Positions 62,905 through 64,000 of a stretch of 64,000 nt of DNA are shown here, one piece after another; within the stretch, counting starts at the first letter, position 1, and every line of letters begins with the position of its first letter. This stretch comes from Enterococcus montenegrensis. Its GTDB lineage: Bacteria > Bacillota > Bacilli > Lactobacillales > Enterococcaceae. Below the pieces are notes generated by a model, which saw nothing but the letters and a program-made list of their open reading frames with translations, ran no database searches and was not told where the DNA came from. The stretch is taken from assembly GCF_029983095.1 (NCBI RefSeq), contig NZ_CP120467.1:976001-1040000 (forward strand), read 5' to 3'. Position numbers and translations under genes: made by a program.

Positions 62905-62933
62905 TTTCAAAAAGTTTTTAAAACTTTTTGAAA
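62905..62933 (+). repeat. 29-bp perfect palindrome between P2 and P3
   Basis: TTTCAAAAAGTTTT (62905-62918), central T, AAAACTTTTTGAAA (62920-62933). It would form a 14-bp hairpin in P1 and P2 transcripts and lies 6 bp before the P3 -35. Confidence 0.7.
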
Positions 62934-62939
62934 AAACAG

Positions 62940-62968
62940 TTGACAGAAAATAAGTCAGCTGATAAGAT
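62940..62968 (+). promoter_or_regulatory. rRNA operon promoter P3
   Basis: TTGACA (62940-62945), 17-bp spacer, TAAGAT (62963-62968). Confidence 0.65.
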
Positions 62969-63040
62969 ATAAGAGTTGCTGAAACATTTCAAAAAGCAAT
63001 CAACTGCAAGTTAAATAAATACATTTAACTTCGCAAGTAG

Positions 63041-63060
63041 ACCTTTGAAAACTGAACAAA
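63041..63060 (+). promoter_or_regulatory. boxA-like antitermination element of the rRNA leader
   Basis: ACCTTTGAAAACTGAACAAA, the CTTTGAAAACTGAA leader common before Firmicute 16S genes and read by Nus factors. Position is about 120 nt before the 16S. Confidence 0.6.
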
Positions 63061-63177
63061 GCAAGCAAACGAACCAATGTGTAGGGCGCTTTTTTATAGA
63101 AGCAAACAACATGCAAGCAATAGCTAGCAAAGTTAATTTTTATTTGAGCTTAACAGTCTATGACTGTTCAAACACTT

Positions 63178-64000
<823 letters not shown>

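Overview
The window looks like a chromosome segment from a low-GC Gram-positive coccus, almost certainly an Enterococcus. The partial 16S rRNA gene at the right end reads as enterococcal, and the block dnaE-pfkA-pyk-DUF177-rpmF-gnd-LisRK/EtaRS-type two-component system follows, as I remember it, the order in E. faecalis. Lipoteichoic acid synthase LtaS, Mga-type regulators and a tmRNA tag ending SYALAA agree. I cannot name the species from sequence alone.

Layout. 0-6.3 kb: cystine symporter TcyP, then three regulators. The first Mga-like gene and the TetR gene are each broken by one missing base in a seven-base homopolymer; the second Mga-like gene is intact. 6.3-11.2 kb: secreted endonuclease/phosphatase-fold protein, free methionine-R-sulfoxide reductase, a small CKPVGL protein, a sugar-isomerase-like TIM barrel, tmRNA and a Cof-type HAD phosphatase. 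11.5-18 kb: an SdpI-like/response regulator/histidine kinase operon facing an ABC-like pair whose ATPase has no Walker A, then ltaS. 18-25.4 kb: RlmI-like methyltransferase-aroD-ybaK operon, HI0933-family flavoprotein, gdhA, pgi and a YbjQ-family protein. 25.8-35.5 kb: YxeA-like protein, aquaporin, a second CKPVGL protein, membrane GDPD, DedA/TVP38 protein, mntH-usp with a metal-repressor-like operator, a ThrE-type split exporter and a TetR regulator.

35.66-40.04 kb: a 4.3-kb integrative element in the 3' end of tRNA-Ser(CGA). It has an 18-bp att repeat with one mismatch, paired TTGACTGCA arm-type repeats at both ends, a truncated tyrosine integrase without its first catalytic Arg, frameshifted phage debris, a small LSM-like protein, and an intact two-gene operon: a nucleoid-associated (NA37/YejK-type) protein and a 483-aa protein with C-terminal membrane segments. 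This operon sits behind a structured leader. It is the best candidate here for an undescribed system, possibly phage defence.

40.4-51 kb: unknown membrane protein, PNPOx-like protein, asnB, nnrE, a YxlEFG-like ABC operon under a 17-bp perfect inverted repeat, a HAD phosphatase, a purine permease, a PmrA-like MFS pump and a DUF2929 protein. 51-62.4 kb: dnaE, pfkA-pyk, DUF177-rpmF, gnd and the LisRK/EtaRS-type system. 62.7-64 kb: an rRNA operon with three tandem promoters and a 16S gene cut by the window edge.

How the genes work together: pgi, pfkA, pyk and gnd supply glycolysis and the oxidative pentose phosphate route; gdhA and asnB handle ammonia assimilation and asparagine synthesis; ltaS and the two-component systems belong to envelope biology. 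Most transcription units end in strong hairpin terminators, often shared between convergent genes, and many promoters have near-consensus hexamers at 17-bp spacing.
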